Notes: generated by a model from the letters alone, not told the origin. Counted from the first letter of the stretch, positions 35,506 through 46,160 are shown. The stretch: DNA of 64,000 nt from Cristatella mucedo (GCA_009760855.2 WPIO01000203.1:293996-357995); one strand, 5' to 3'. Program-made: numbers and translations.

Positions 35506-35795
35506 TGCCGCTCTCACCTTTTTGCTGCATCTTGATGCATCCAGATTGTGTAGTAAGGCTGCAGGTATAGCTGCTATTGCTGTTCTATGAGGGTATATAA
35601 TGCTGATATTTATTTTAGGCCGTTGGTATCACACTCAGACAGCATACTGGCAGTGTACATTTTCAGTGCTGGAGAAGTTATAACCAACCCTCAAGGAAAA
35701 GCTTGAGCATACTCTGACGACAGTAATCCAACTCATCATGCAAAGGCAAAAGTGCGTGAATAACTCACAGCCACTAGATGTTAAGACACGTGGTT

Positions 35796-35798
<3 letters not shown>

Positions 35799-35866
<68 letters not shown>
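35799..35866. repeat. AT dinucleotide repeat at a LINE tail
   Basis: About 68 bp of AT repeats touching the 3' tail of the large LINE-A copy. It occupies the place where other copies have ATT repeats. Confidence 0.9.
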
Positions 35867-35868
<2 letters not shown>

Positions 35869-38812
35869 CACTTGATAAAGCGCCCTCAGAGAACTTAATC
35901 TCTTTCTAGGCGCTTTACATTTGCTGCAAAGTGATACGCAATAGAATAGTAAGTAAAATCATGCTTGAAAAAAACAAACAAAATGAATAACATGGTTAGG
36001 GGTTACATGCACTGGGTCAGCATGCAAATGTGGTTAGTGGCAGCATGAACAGTGTCAGCACGCATAAGCACATCGAGGACGAATCACAAGGACCCACTAA
36101 ATGCTGTCCTAAATAGGTATGTTTTTAAGTTTCTTTTAAATGTGGTCAGGTCAGGGGATGTTCTGATGCAGGTCGGGAGGGAGTTCCAGGCTGTGGGAGC
36201 ATACGAGCTAAATGCACGGTCTCCAAAGGATTTAAGGTTTGTACGAGGTATTTCTAGACTGTTGGATTCCGAAAAGCGAGTGGTACGATGCTTTGCCTGA
36301 TGGGGTAGTATATCTGAAAGATAGGCTGGAGCCATAGAATGAAGAGACCTCAAAGTGAGCGACAAAACCTTGAAGTCAATCCGTTGCTTGACTGGTAACC
36401 AGTGCAGGTCGGCGAGAAGTGGTGTAATGTGGCAACTGCGACGCTCACGACAGACAAGCCTAGCTGCAGAGTTTTGCACCAGCTGCAATCGCCTGATCGC
36501 ACATGCTGGTAGGCCAGTAAGCAGTGAGTTGCAGAAGTCGAGACGAGATGTCACGAATGCATGGACCAACTTGGACGTGGTATCCTTATCTAAACAAGCC
36601 CTAATTTTAGCAATGTTATGAAGCTGAAAATAGGCTGATTTGACTGTGGAGCTGATGTGGTCGTCTAACGAGAGGTCGCTTTGGAATATGACACCAAAAT
36701 TTCGAGCTGATGCAACTGGAGATATGCTGGCAGAGCCAATTTTGAAAGTCAGCCTTTCCAATTTCTGAATAACACTAGGTTTGCCCATAACTAGTAAGTA
36801 AGTTTTATCATCGTTTAGTTTTAGAAAATTTGCTGCCATCCATGATCGAATGTCATCAATGCATGCAGCAAGTGAGTTGAGAGAATTTGAGGTGCTCGAA
36901 GGCTGGGAGGGATCAAAGCAAAGGTACAACTGAGTGTCATCCGCATAGAAGTGAAAGCCTAGATTGTGCTTGGCAATCACATCAGCGAGAGGGAGAGTAT
37001 AAACGGTGAAAAGGACCGGACCTAGCACAGAGCCCTGAGGTACTCCATATTTTAGAGGTACTTCAGATGATCTTTGTCCATTCACGTCAACACTCTGGAG
37101 TCTCCCACTGAGATAGGACCTGAACCACTGCAGAGCAGTGCCAGTGATGCCCAGGCGAGATGAGAGGCGCTCTAGAAGAACTTTGTGATCGATGGTATCA
37201 AAAGCTGCCGAAAGATCGAGCAAAACAAGAAGAGACACTCTACCCATGTCTGCATTCCTAAGTAGGTCGTTGTATACCCGAAGCAATGCTGACTCTGTGG
37301 AGTGATTAGCTCTAAAGCCAGACTGGAACTTACTAGCAAGGTGTGAGGTTTCGATATACGAGTTCAGCTGGTCTGCCACGACCCGTTCCAGTGTCTTTGA
37401 TAGGAATGGTAGAAGGGAAACTGGGCGGTAGTTGCTTAAGTTCTCTTGGTCTAGTGTAGCTTTCTTGAGAAGTGGCCTGACTACAGCTTTTTTGAAAGGT
37501 GCTGGGACCTGACCTGAGGCTAATGACATATTAATGATGTTGGTTATGCATGGCAGCAGCAGATCAATGCAACGTAGGAGCAGGACAGTGGGAATAGGGT
37601 CCAGTGGACTTGTTTTCTTCTTTGATTGAGATACGAGCTTTAGGACTACATCACTAGTGACCTGTTTAAATGCAGACATTGAGGCGCAGCCAGGAACCGA
37701 GGAACAGCATTCTAGTGGGAAGGTTGTCATCGCACGGATGGATTCCCTGATTTTGTCTATCTTCTGCACAAAGAATCGAGAGAAGCGATCGGCTAGATCA
37801 TCACAAGGATCATCAGGTAAGGAGCTAACCTGGGAACGGTTGAGGAGATGGTTTATTGTCGACATCAGCATTTTTGGATTGTGCATCTGTGATTCAACAA
37901 TGTTTCTATAGAAGCTAGACTTAGCCTTTGCTAGGATCGATTGGTACGACCTACAGTAGTCTTCATATGCCTGTCGATGGACAGTTATTCCGGATCTTTT
38001 GTATGCCTTTTCAAGCTTTCGTTTAGTAGATTTGGCTAGTTTAATGTCTGTGGTAAACCATAGGCCGTCTGGGCGGGGGCGCACAGTGCACTTTGTCAAA
38101 GGTGCAAACTCGTCGAGCGTGTCAGCTAGTGTCGTGTTGTAGCAATCTACCAGTGATGACAGATCGGAGGGTGGACTGAGCAGCAAAGGTGAAGCAGATA
38201 TGCTCGCACGGACAGCATCGATGTCAAGGGTCTTGAGGTTTCGCGATTCACAGGTTATTTTAGAGGAGACTGTGGGCACACACTGTAGATTGAATGAGAT
38301 CTGCATGTGGTCAGATAAGCAGGATTTGGTGATAACTGGTGATGACAAAGTGCAGTTATATGAGAAGATTTGGTCGAGTGTGTGACCCTTGATGTGGGTA
38401 GGGCCATGCACATGAGTCACAAGAGATAATGAGTCTGTCAATGTACGAAATTCGGTGCTGAAAGCGTCAGATAAGTTATCAAAGTGAACGTTGAAATCAC
38501 CCATAACGAGGAAGGATCGATTTCTTGAACACAGAATCGAAATGAGATCGGAGAAATCTGAGATCAAGGAGGATTTGGTACCTGGTGGGCGATAGACTAC
38601 TGCCACTATCGGTAGCTTGTTTTCGGGTGAGACCAGGACAATTGATTCAAAAGACTGCTTCGAGGGTACCGCAAATGGCTTGAAGTTGAATTTCGAGCGC
38701 ACGATCATAGCAACTCCACCTCCAGTTTTGATTGATCTCATCCGTGTGAACAGATCGATCGTAAGATAATCTTGGTACGTCATCGCTTTCAAGGGATAAA
38801 TCCATCTATTGC
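35867..38812 (-). mobile_element. LINE-A, the longest and best-preserved copy
   Basis: About 2.95 kb on the minus strand, from the 3' tail (hairpin TAAAGCGCC..GGCGCTTTA and AT repeat) through one long ORF into the endonuclease domain. The start of the endonuclease, any ORF1 and the 5' UTR are missing, so the copy is 5'-truncated near 38812. Two in-frame stops lie just upstream of the ORF. Its protein resembles L2/CR1-like non-LTR elements. The open frame makes it the youngest-looking copy in the window and the reference for the others. Confidence 0.92.
36084..38792 (-). CDS. LINE-A endonuclease/reverse transcriptase ORF (N-terminally truncated)
   Basis: 902 open codons. The first codon is TTG by the ORF definition used, so the native start is lost with the 5' end. 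Residues about 24-170 are the C-terminal two thirds of an APE-type endonuclease: GGGVAMIV (24-31), VVYRPPG (65-71), MGDFN (97-101), HTLDQIF (137-143) and the catalytic SDH (160-162). A linker follows to about 430. The reverse transcriptase runs about 435-680: [33 protein letters not shown] with catalytic Asp 526, GVPQGSVLGP (583-592) and FYADDTQLYL with YADD at 616-619. A C-terminal region with LDFCNSLL and FSSYAPTAWNSLP completes the protein. The enzyme would nick target DNA and copy its RNA there. The reverse transcriptase looks intact; the endonuclease cannot be whole. Confidence 0.88.
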   Translation of the reverse strand: MKAMTYQDYLTIDLFTRMRSIKTGGGVAMIVRSKFNFKPFAVPSKQSFESIVLVSPENKLPIVAVVYRPPGTKSSLISDFSDLISILCSRNRSFLVMGDFNVHFDNLSDAFSTEFRTLTDSLSLVTHVHGPTHIKGHTLDQIFSYNCTLSSPVITKSCLSDHMQISFNLQCVPTVSSKITCESRNLKTLDIDAVRASISASPLLLSPPSDLSSLVDCYNTTLADTLDEFAPLTKCTVRPRPDGLWFTTDIKLAKSTKRKLEKAYKRSGITVHRQAYEDYCRSYQSILAKAKSSFYRNIVESQMHNPKMLMSTINHLLNRSQVSSLPDDPCDDLADRFSRFFVQKIDKIRESIRAMTTFPLECCSSVPGCASMSAFKQVTSDVVLKLVSQSKKKTSPLDPIPTVLLLRCIDLLLPCITNIINMSLASGQVPAPFKKAVVRPLLKKATLDQENLSNYRPVSLLPFLSKTLERVVADQLNSYIETSHLASKFQSGFRANHSTESALLRVYNDLLRNADMGRVSLLVLLDLSAAFDTIDHKVLLERLSSRLGITGTALQWFRSYLSGRLQSVDVNGQRSSEVPLKYGVPQGSVLGPVLFTVYTLPLADVIAKHNLGFHFYADDTQLYLCFDPSQPSSTSNSLNSLAACIDDIRSWMAANFLKLNDDKTYLLVMGKPSVIQKLERLTFKIGSASISPVASARNFGVIFQSDLSLDDHISSTVKSAYFQLHNIAKIRACLDKDTTSKLVHAFVTSRLDFCNSLLTGLPACAIRRLQLVQNSAARLVCRERRSCHITPLLADLHWLPVKQRIDFKVLSLTLRSLHSMAPAYLSDILPHQAKHRTTRFSESNSLEIPRTNLKSFGDRAFSSYAPTAWNSLPTCIRTSPDLTTFKRNLKTYLFRTAFSGSL

Positions 38813-39592
38813 GTACTTCCTTCTCTCATCACACAGTTGTATGGTACCCTCCGAGGACGACAGCTGCTTATTCACCAACTTCGAACAATGTCATCTAAAT
38901 TATCTGTCAAGCCTTACATCCTGCCCGTGATGACCCTGGCTTAGTCACTGACATTGACCTTACTCGACTAATGTTTTATCATGCAGCAGTTTTTTTAGTC
39001 ACTGTGCTTGGCATCACGTCGATTTACTTAACGCTGCTGATTTGTTAGACACCTATCCTCGTTACCTATACCATTGGTTTCACTGTTGGCATGCTGTTAT
39101 CCATACGCCCTCTGCAAATTAGTCCTCGCAATGCTTAAGAGGTGCTCCAAAGTTCTTCCCGAAATGCTGACGGCTAATTTGGCTATATCTTTGCGTGCTT
39201 CGGTAGAACACTAAGGTGTTTTTACTTTCAGCAAGGACGCGACCAAGAAGCGGCTGGACAGTAAGGATCGGTATCGATGCGCTCGTCCTTCAATGCGACT
39301 GGTCTATGTGTTGTCCACAGCAATATCTTTGTTAGAAAATTGACGCACAAACACACAAAGACTTATAGACTAGGCAAAATTCTACCTCTTCGCAGTAATT
39401 TTTGTACAGCTGCTGACTAAGAGCCATAGCAGGTCTTTGGCGGTCTCATAGCAAATTAAACTAGTCTGGCCTACTTATACCGCCAGTCACCAAACTTTCG
39501 AAGGTGGCATGTCTTAACAAAGAGCTATTTGTACATGCTAAAGAATAAAAAGAATTACTGCAATGCCAGCCATGTTGTATACAATTTAATCC
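38813..39592. other. Spacer between LINE-A and the calmodulin-like gene
   Basis: No ORF or repeat recognised. It lies beyond the polyadenylation signal of the gene to the right. Confidence 0.45.
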
Positions 39593-39598
39593 TTTATT
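39593..39598 (-). terminator. Polyadenylation signal AATAAA of the calmodulin-like gene
   Basis: AATAAA on the minus strand, about 100 nt past the stop codon at 39699-39701, a normal distance for a short 3' UTR. No better hexamer lies between. Confidence 0.6.
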
Positions 39599-39698
39599 AA
39601 ACGTATTAGGCGAGCAGTAGTCCAGAAGGTTCACGGCACGTGCTGCATCGGCTCGCACTGCCAATTCTGCACTGACATGTGCACTATCAGCAAACGAG

Positions 39699-39727
39699 CT
39701 AGTCGCTCATCATTATAGAGACAAATT
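39699..39727 (-). CDS. Calmodulin-like gene, last coding exon
   Basis: 29 nt after acceptor CTCTTTCTGTTTTTAG, coding for the end of EF-hand 4 (EFVSIMMSD) and TAG. Length and phase are those of the standard last calmodulin exon. Confidence 0.88.
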
Positions 39728-41701
39728 CTAAAAACAGAAAGAGAAGCCTCTCGTATTATAGACAGTCTCAGGTGAAAGGTGAGCATCTGCGAAGACTCGT
39801 GCTATTCGGTAGCCATGGCACAGCAGCTAGGAAAGAAATCGAGGCACAAGCTGCTCTTGAAAGCCTACTGAAATACAGGACGTGCAGGAAAAAGGCATCC
39901 CACTCACATACTGGATCACGGCATAGTTGAATGGCTCATTGGACGAGCCCAGTGGAGGCACAATTGGAGGCAGCAGAGCAAGGCAGGCAACAAGATGGCA
40001 CTTCCTACACATGAGGACAGCGATTTGATAAAGCTTTTCGGGGGGGGGCAATCTCATAACCTTCCACGTTAATGCAAGGCAGATGTTTTGAAAAAAATGC
40101 ACACTGAATAAACTCAATTAATTTCAATACATTCGAAGCACATTCAATTGATGGGAGACAAACCCACTTTTGGCTCCTCCGAGCACATCATAGCACATCA
40201 TAGCACAGTATTCTAGCTGCAGAACCAATCCTGTGCAAGCACGACGTCAAGAAAGTGGCTAGAAAAACTCAGTTCACAGTTAGCAGCACTCGCCTCGAAT
40301 GTTGATGTCCTGATTTACACTTACTACTAGTGCTGGTGATTCAGTCACACAGCCGTCTGACAGAATCGGATAGCAAAGCGTCAGCAAATAGGAGGCGGGC
40401 GAACCACAGAGTGACTAGTGAGGCACCCAAAAATCAATAATAGATTCACTGCCACGCCACATTCAATACCAAAATAAATACGTACAGCACGGTTCGGGCA
40501 GCATCGCTGCCAGTCTGCATAAGCACATACCTTCATAACTGATCTGGCCGTCACCATCGATGTCGGCCTCATTTATCATCTCCTCCACCTCTTCGTCAGT
40601 GAGCTTTTCTCCGAGGCTGGACATGACCTGGCGAAGCTCGGCTACGCCAATGAAACCATTGCCGTCCTTGTCAAATACACGGAATGCCGCTCGAATATCT
40701 TCTTCAGTATCCGTGTCCTTCACTTTGTTGGCCATCATGGCAAGAAACTCAGGAAAGTCTATCTTGCCGTTGCCTGGCAAAGCATAAGACATTGACTTTT
40801 TATAGAGCATTTGCTTCGGCGGTCGAGACACTGCAGCCTAGCCTGTTAACGCAGCCAGCAGGGCGACCATTACAATTAGAACTGGCGACCATTAGAGTGC
40901 GAGCAGCGAGCACGGTAAGCAGGTGGAAGAAAGCAAGAGTGCCACTGACCATCGGTGTCTACTTCGTTGATCATGTTCTGAAGTTCGGCTTTGGTGGGAT
41001 TCTGTCCTAACGACCGCATGACTGTTGCCAGCTCGTTGGTAGTAATAGAGCCGTCACCATCCTTGTCGAAGAGCGAGAACGCCTCTTTGAACTCTGGAAA
41101 TTTAGGAAAAGCGTGCACCGCTCGCCAATCACGGCCAATGACTCGCGACCGACCGAACGCGAGTAAATCGATAACCGTTGGAGTTCAAATGTGCTCAGCT
41201 GCCGGGAGCAAACTGCTGGTACGCAATACGCCGTGCCGAACCCAGCTGCCCTCCGTCGACTCAGCACTGCTGCACTATTCGGTAAGCCTCGGGCGCTATT
41301 CGGTGTTATGGTTGCTAAGTCAGCCACAGTTCGGCGGCAGTACAAATTTTGATAAGGCATTTCATGGTTGGAGTGATTAAACCGAGGAATTCGAAGGCAT
41401 TGAGACCAAACGGCCACGCATCGGTGCTGCGCGAGTGCTGGACAGAAGTAACCGCAAGACTTTAGCTGATCAAAGGCTTTCCTGAAGAGCCAGCCAGCTC
41501 CAACAGGACTCGGCATCTTCTTACCTACTATCTGCTCCTCTGTCAGATAGACGGCCTGTAAAAAAAGAGATCTTACGAACCAGGCTGATCCTTTAAGCAC
41601 ACATAAAGAGGAAATTGTGTCATGCTGACAAATCAAAAGTGCTCGTAAGGCTTATCTGACTGTTGAACAGATCACGGATTGCATTGCCGTACGCTTACCA
41701 T
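39699..41701 (-). CDS. CALM: Calmodulin-like EF-hand calcium sensor, five coding exons
   Basis: Exons 41699-41701, 41525-41555, 40950-41093, 40531-40773 and 39699-39727 join to 450 nt, a 149-residue protein plus stop, exactly calmodulin length. All introns begin GT and end AG. Intron 1 follows the ATG (phase 0) and the others are phase 1. Calmodulin binds four Ca2+ ions and then wraps around target helices of kinases, phosphatases and channels. The four loops are [36 protein letters not shown] and [12 protein letters not shown], with every acidic ligand and the closing Glu present. [12 protein letters not shown] in the third linker is intact. Against canonical animal calmodulin (from memory) I count about 31 differences, near 79% identity. 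That is low for a protein usually almost invariant in animals, so this is probably a paralogue. The C-terminus ends EFVSIMMSD. The usual intron between the third-EF-hand exons is absent. Confidence 0.92.
40531..40773 (-). CDS. Calmodulin-like gene, coding exon 4 (EF-hands 2-4)
   Basis: 243 nt from [10 protein letters not shown] to GQISYE, with acceptor GCTTTGCCAG and donor GTATGT. The size equals the sum (107 + 136) of two exons that are separate in vertebrates, so the intron at FDK/DGNG is missing here. Confidence 0.93.
40950..41093 (-). CDS. Calmodulin-like gene, coding exon 3 (EF-hand 1, start of EF-hand 2)
   Basis: 144 nt from EFKEAFSLF through NMINEVDTD, with acceptor AAATTTCCAG and donor GTCAGT. 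It covers EF-hand 1 and the first half of the second loop. Confidence 0.92.
41525..41555 (-). CDS. Calmodulin-like gene, coding exon 2
   Basis: A 31-nt exon coding for [10 protein letters not shown] plus one base, between acceptor CTTTTTTTACAG and donor GTAAGAAG. The length equals the corresponding vertebrate calmodulin exon. VY replaces the usual DQ. Confidence 0.88.
41699..41701 (-). CDS. Calmodulin-like gene, coding exon 1 (ATG only)
   Basis: The ATG is followed at once by the donor GTAAGC, so the first coding exon contributes only the start codon. This matches the animal calmodulin layout in which intron 1 lies directly after ATG. It is inferred from position, phase and donor; a transcript would settle it. 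Confidence 0.75.
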
Positions 41702-42227
41702 CACACTGGTCGCACTTCTCCAAATGCTTAGCTCGTGGCGAGACAGCACCTTGGCGCCAATACCTGTGTATCACTACGCGGCTTCCGCTACAATCGGGTA
41801 TAGTACATTCTTAATAGTAAACAAAAGAAAAAACTAAATTTGATAGTGTAAATAAATAATTTTAGCCTTAAAATCATATAAAATATGCAATTGATTGCAC
41901 TATGAGTTCTTTAAACTGCCAGGAGAAGCCCGGGTCGGGCCAGCTTTCGGTACTTATTGACGCTCGCATTGACGCCCACAGATCTACCACTGCCTCTCCG
42001 CGACGCAATATGGAGAGTTGGGGGACACCTAAGCTATGCAGTGGGCAGACCGTTCTTGCTCAGTCTGCGAACCGACCTGCTCTCACTTAATTAGCAGAAT
42101 CGACGCGCCGATGCCAACCCGCCCATCCGATCCCATTCGCCTGCCCCATACAGATGCACGAGACCACTGTATCATAAGAACCAGTAGAGCAGCACAAGGC
42201 CACCGGAGCCGCCAGTAAGCAGTTTTA
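41702..42227. other. Upstream flank of the calmodulin-like gene
   Basis: Must hold the 5' UTR and promoter (minus strand), but no TATA box or other element can be assigned with confidence. No ORF recognised. Confidence 0.4.
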
Positions 42228-42345
42228 AAGTAAATTTAAATTATATACTAGCTCATAGACCAGCCTCTTTTGTATAGAGACATAAGAGCCTTGACGGCTA
42301 TCACAACCGCTTCCAGTGATTATCCCACCTGAAGCTCATTCCGCT
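42228..42345 (-). mobile_element. SINE-B 3' fragment
   Basis: Minus strand: TGTGATAGCCGTCAAGGCTC, then CTCTATACAAAAGAGGCTGG and AT-rich tail. The tRNA-like head is not recognisable. Confidence 0.6.
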
Positions 42346-43009
42346 CAGTTTCTTGCCTGGCGGACACTAGCTACGACACGCTGACAATGCCGTGCTAACG
42401 GCGGCGGGCCAATCAATCGAGATTGTTTGAGGCGCGCACGCAACGTCGGGCCTGAGGCCGATCGAAACAGCTAGCGATGTTTGCCCGGACGGTAGGGGGC
42501 AGCAGCCCATCTCCCTGATTAAACGCGAAAGTATATCTCCGTTCCTTTCTCCAGGGCCGTGCAGGTAAGCTACACGCCGTTTCTGACTCGAGCAATTGCC
42601 ATCAGCTAGCGGCAGTAAGCTTGTCGGTCACGCAGTCCAAAGATCAGTGCGAGCTGACGGCAGATTTCCTGTTGGACTAACTTTCAGCAGCTATTGTGTT
42701 CGCCATGCGGCCGCTTCCCACGCCAACAATAGCCAAAAGCTACATGGCGAGTCATGCTGGTCCAAGGGAGATCTGTCCGAAATAGCTTGCCTTCACTCTC
42801 CGGCAGCATTTGGCCACTTAGTGCTTAAACAAAAAAAACTTTCGAACCGACTTATAGCCCCTCTTTAGCACCTTCTTCCTGTGCATGCTCTCCTCCATGA
42901 AGGCTCGCAGAAGCTGTTCTGAACTTCATCGCCGCGTGCTATGAATCCCGCTACGGGCTCCAGATTTTGTCCAACGCGGTTTGCTCGTGGGACCGGCCAG
43001 CGAGCTCAG
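42346..43009. other. Unannotated stretch
   Basis: Moderately GC-rich. A 90-codon ORF at 42596-42868 has no motif. No repeat recognised. Confidence 0.45.
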
Positions 43010-43410
43010 TCACCTGAGTGGTCAACAAACTACGCGGCGGGCGTGAGCAGGTCAAATTTCAGTCGGGATTAAAGCTGGAGCACTTCGCCGAAACTACTCT
43101 CCTCCGAGTAACCAATAAAAACCTGTGCTGCAACGATTTCGGGAAGGTCGCTGGCCTAGCTCTGCTAGATCAGCGAGCCGGCGTCACCACTACTGATCAC
43201 AAAACTATACTCAAACGACTCACAACAACGATTGTCTGGCAGACAAATCACTAGCATTGTTTGCTTTAAAACTTTTCCTTACACGTTCAAGCAGTGTCAC
43301 GTGGGGTTCTGGTCTCATCCAGCATACCAGCCACCTGTGAAATCTGTCAGGGATTAATCATCGGTGTATTTAATATATATATTTATACTCTCCACTTCAA
43401 AAGTCACTCA
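43010..43410 (+). mobile_element. Old L2-like LINE relic (reverse transcriptase)
   Basis: Remnants of the reverse transcriptase core: VKFQSGLKLEHFAETTLLRV, LALLDQRAGVTTTDHKTILK (the [14 protein letters not shown] motif) and TCEICQGLIIGVFNIYIYTL (the GFPQGSVLGP region). The catalytic Asp of the first motif is lost or shifted. Confidence 0.6.
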
Positions 43411-43869
43411 GGATACAAAAGTACGCTATCACGTGTGTTAATTACAACCGGTTTGCAGTTTGTTCGACCCAGGGTTATAGCCGATTGCTATACAGAGAAA
43501 GGCAGGAGGATCAGATCCTCAGCATTCCCGAGGATCAAGCAATCTTTAAGGGCGTCCACCTCTGCACTATTGAAGTGGCAGCACCTCATCTCGTCTTTCA
43601 TAACGCATTCGCCATTAGTGCAAGCCGCACTCCTGGTTAATTGTCGGTGCCGGCTGCAGGACATGGTTCTGCCGAGATTTAGTGGTTCAGCTACTGCAAG
43701 AGGCGGCTGCACGTTGATCATAAATCTGGTTTATGAAGTGCAGCTTACGGCCGCAAGATGCTCGGTATTGCAGACCATTTGTTAAATCTTTGATGAGCAG
43801 CCACTCGGTCCGTCTAAGTCTCTTTGCTAAGACCCGGTAGTAATATGTATTTATAAGTACAAATATGTA
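43411..43869. other. Unannotated stretch
   Basis: May contain a weak SINE-B trace (TTCGACCC..TTATAGCC..GCTATACAG near 43462-43496). Otherwise unrecognised. Confidence 0.35.
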
Positions 43870-44130
43870 TAAATATAGCAAACTCGGAGAGCTCAATATC
43901 TTTCTAGGCACCTTAAGGTTACTGAAAAGTAAGCGAGATCGAATGGTTGGTGGTAGCATGCTCAATGGCCAGCTTGGCATGCTTAGGGGTGCAGATGCAT
44001 CTAAATGCTGAGATAAATGCCCAGATATCAATGGCTCAGCCGAACAGTTTTAAGCCTTCTTTAATGAAAAAATGTGCAAATTTGTTCCTCCATAACCCCC
44101 TCCGAGTTAAGCGATTGTGGAATCACAACC
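43870..44130 (-). mobile_element. LINE 3' fragment related to LINE-A
   Basis: Reverse-complement tail, hairpin region (GAGAGCTCAATATCTTTCTA) and 3' UTR, ending in diverged C-terminal codons. Older than most LINE-A fragments here. Confidence 0.6.
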
Positions 44131-44139
44131 TGTAACCTT

Positions 44140-45632
44140 TCTTAAAAGGTTTTCTGAGGTTTCTGCATGTATATGGCTACCTTAATAAGGTCGATAAAAA
44201 AGAGTTCGTCGTCTACTGAAGACCTTTTATCATTATCTCTATCGTCTTCACTGGCAAACAAAACTAGCCCCGCCGTAACCAAGATTTTTAGTTCTACTTT
44301 GAAAAATGAGGTTGTTCATAAGTTTTTAAAATCGGCAATCGTTAGAAAGATACTTAAAAAGCCTGCTTTAGATACTGAGATCCTTGAAAACTACCGCACT
44401 AATTACCTTTTTCATTTTTTCTCGAAGATTCTAGAAAAAAATTGTCGCTAAGCAGCTGGTTGCAAATATTGAAAAGAATGGAACGGAAGAAACATTTTAG
44501 TCGGTCACAGAGGCAATAATCCAGTGAAAATGCTCTCCTATGTGTTAACAATGACATTCTACCAAGGAAACTATGGCGGGAATGTCACAGCTCTCGCTCA
44601 GCTTGATCTATTAGCTGCTTCGACACCATTGATCATGCTACTCTGTTATATTTGTCGTTCAAACCGTCGGAATCTGCTGCGGCAACTGAGAAACTGAGTG
44701 CTTTCCTTGCCGATATTCAATCCTGGATGTCGGAAAATTTCTTAAAACTAAATGACAATAAAACCGAACTGCTGCTCATAGGACAAATGAGCGTGTGGCT
44801 GGATTAGAAATCGTAGCTCTTTTAATAGGTGATGATGCTGTGCAACCATGACGAGCTACTCAATTTAGGTGTTGCCTAAATTTTAAAAGCTTCATTCAGA
44901 AGACTAATTCTACGACTAGCCACCACATCCGATCCTTATCTAAGATGAATAGTTGTCTTCCACAGAGGCTTGCAAAATATTTAACGAGCTCCTTAGTTCT
45001 CCCTTGGCTTGATTATTGTAATTCCGTTGTGACTGGGTTACCAAAAAAGCAAGTAGGCCAATGCAGCTGGCTATGAATATGGCTGCAAGGCTAGTCTTCA
45101 AGTCCAAGAGGTTTGAGCATGTATTTCCTTTGCTAAAAGAGCTAGTATGGCTCCGGTTTATCAATGGATACAGAGCCAGATTCTTACACCAACCCCTAAG
45201 GCCCGCCACGGCTTGGCTCCTCCACACCTAGCTGAACTGCTGCACCAGTTTCGGCCTCCTCATGCCCTTAGGTCCTGAATGAACAATACATTAGCTGTTT
45301 CATTCCTTCGCTTAAAGACCGTTGGCGACACAAGCTTTAAATCTGCTGGACCATAGACTGAAGCTCGCTACCACAATTATGAAGCAACGACCACTGTTCT
45401 CCTGCTACCAACTACGGTTCATCCTTTTCAGCAGTCCTAAGCTGCTACGTCCATACTACTAACTACATCCACTGCTATTTTGACTCCGCTATGCTTCCCA
45501 CCTTGTCTTTGTTGAGTGAGATGAAGTCTTTTGGCTACCGAGTGCGTACCGAAAGCCTCTAAGGCTTTTTGTGCGCTATGCAAAAGTCTCCTACGTAACA
45601 GAGTTACAGACGAAGATGTATCACATTAAACT
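44140..45632 (+). mobile_element. LINE-B relic with an internal deletion
   Basis: Starts upstream of the reverse transcriptase (FLKSAIVRKILKKPALDTEI, then LENYRTNYLFHFFSKILEK) and reaches the LLDLSAAFD-like region. At about 44640 it jumps straight to the sequence after YADD (LSFKPSESAAATEKL), then continues to the 3' end at 45632. Frameshifts are frequent. Confidence 0.75.
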
Positions 45633-46084
45633 CCGAGTTAAAGTCACCTGGCCGCCTGGCTCGATTACTGTGGACTCGTAGAAGGCTGCTAAGGATCATA
45701 AAGGAAGGATGTGGGACGATTTTCCAGAATTTGACTTTAGCAGGGCGTCAGTCGATAGTGTTAAGGTAGCAGTGGTTAGCGCGAGGAAACTGACACCAAT
45801 GCAAGCATCTGTTCCCTCTCGTCTAGATCAAGAACGTTGCTGCGGGCATCTTTGAAGTGGCGACTCACCTTAAGTTGACATTTCTAGTGTGCTGAGCAGG
45901 TAGAGCAGTCAAGAACGGCGTTGAGGTCCTTCATATGGCCGCCGACCACTTCTTCAACCGAGTGCTAGGTCAGCAAAGCCCAACTGGCACCGCATGGCCA
46001 AAAATACTCGGAAACTCGTGTTGTTACAAATATAGTAGCCGTCTGGCTATTTATGTCCACGGCAGACAGAGGCGCGAGACATAC
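45633..46084. other. Unannotated stretch
   Basis: No recognised feature. Confidence 0.4.
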
Positions 46085-46160
46085 CACTGCAAGCGATGGT
46101 GATAGCCATAGAGGCTCTTCTGTTGCTATACAAAAAGAGTCTGTTTAATCAGCTAATATT
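46085..46160 (+). mobile_element. SINE-B 3' end
   Basis: GGTGATAGCCATAGAGGCTC, TTGCTATACAAAAAGAGTCT and TTTAATCAGCTAATATTT match the end of SINE-B. The head is unclear. Confidence 0.65.

Noticed and set aside
41007-41636. The 209-codon minus-strand ORF as one protein
   Set aside because: It runs through calmodulin-like exon 2, intron 2 and part of exon 3; splice sites explain the coding parts better.
43294-43785. 163-codon ORF as a gene
   Set aside because: Its first part is a decayed LINE reverse transcriptase piece, and the rest has no motif.
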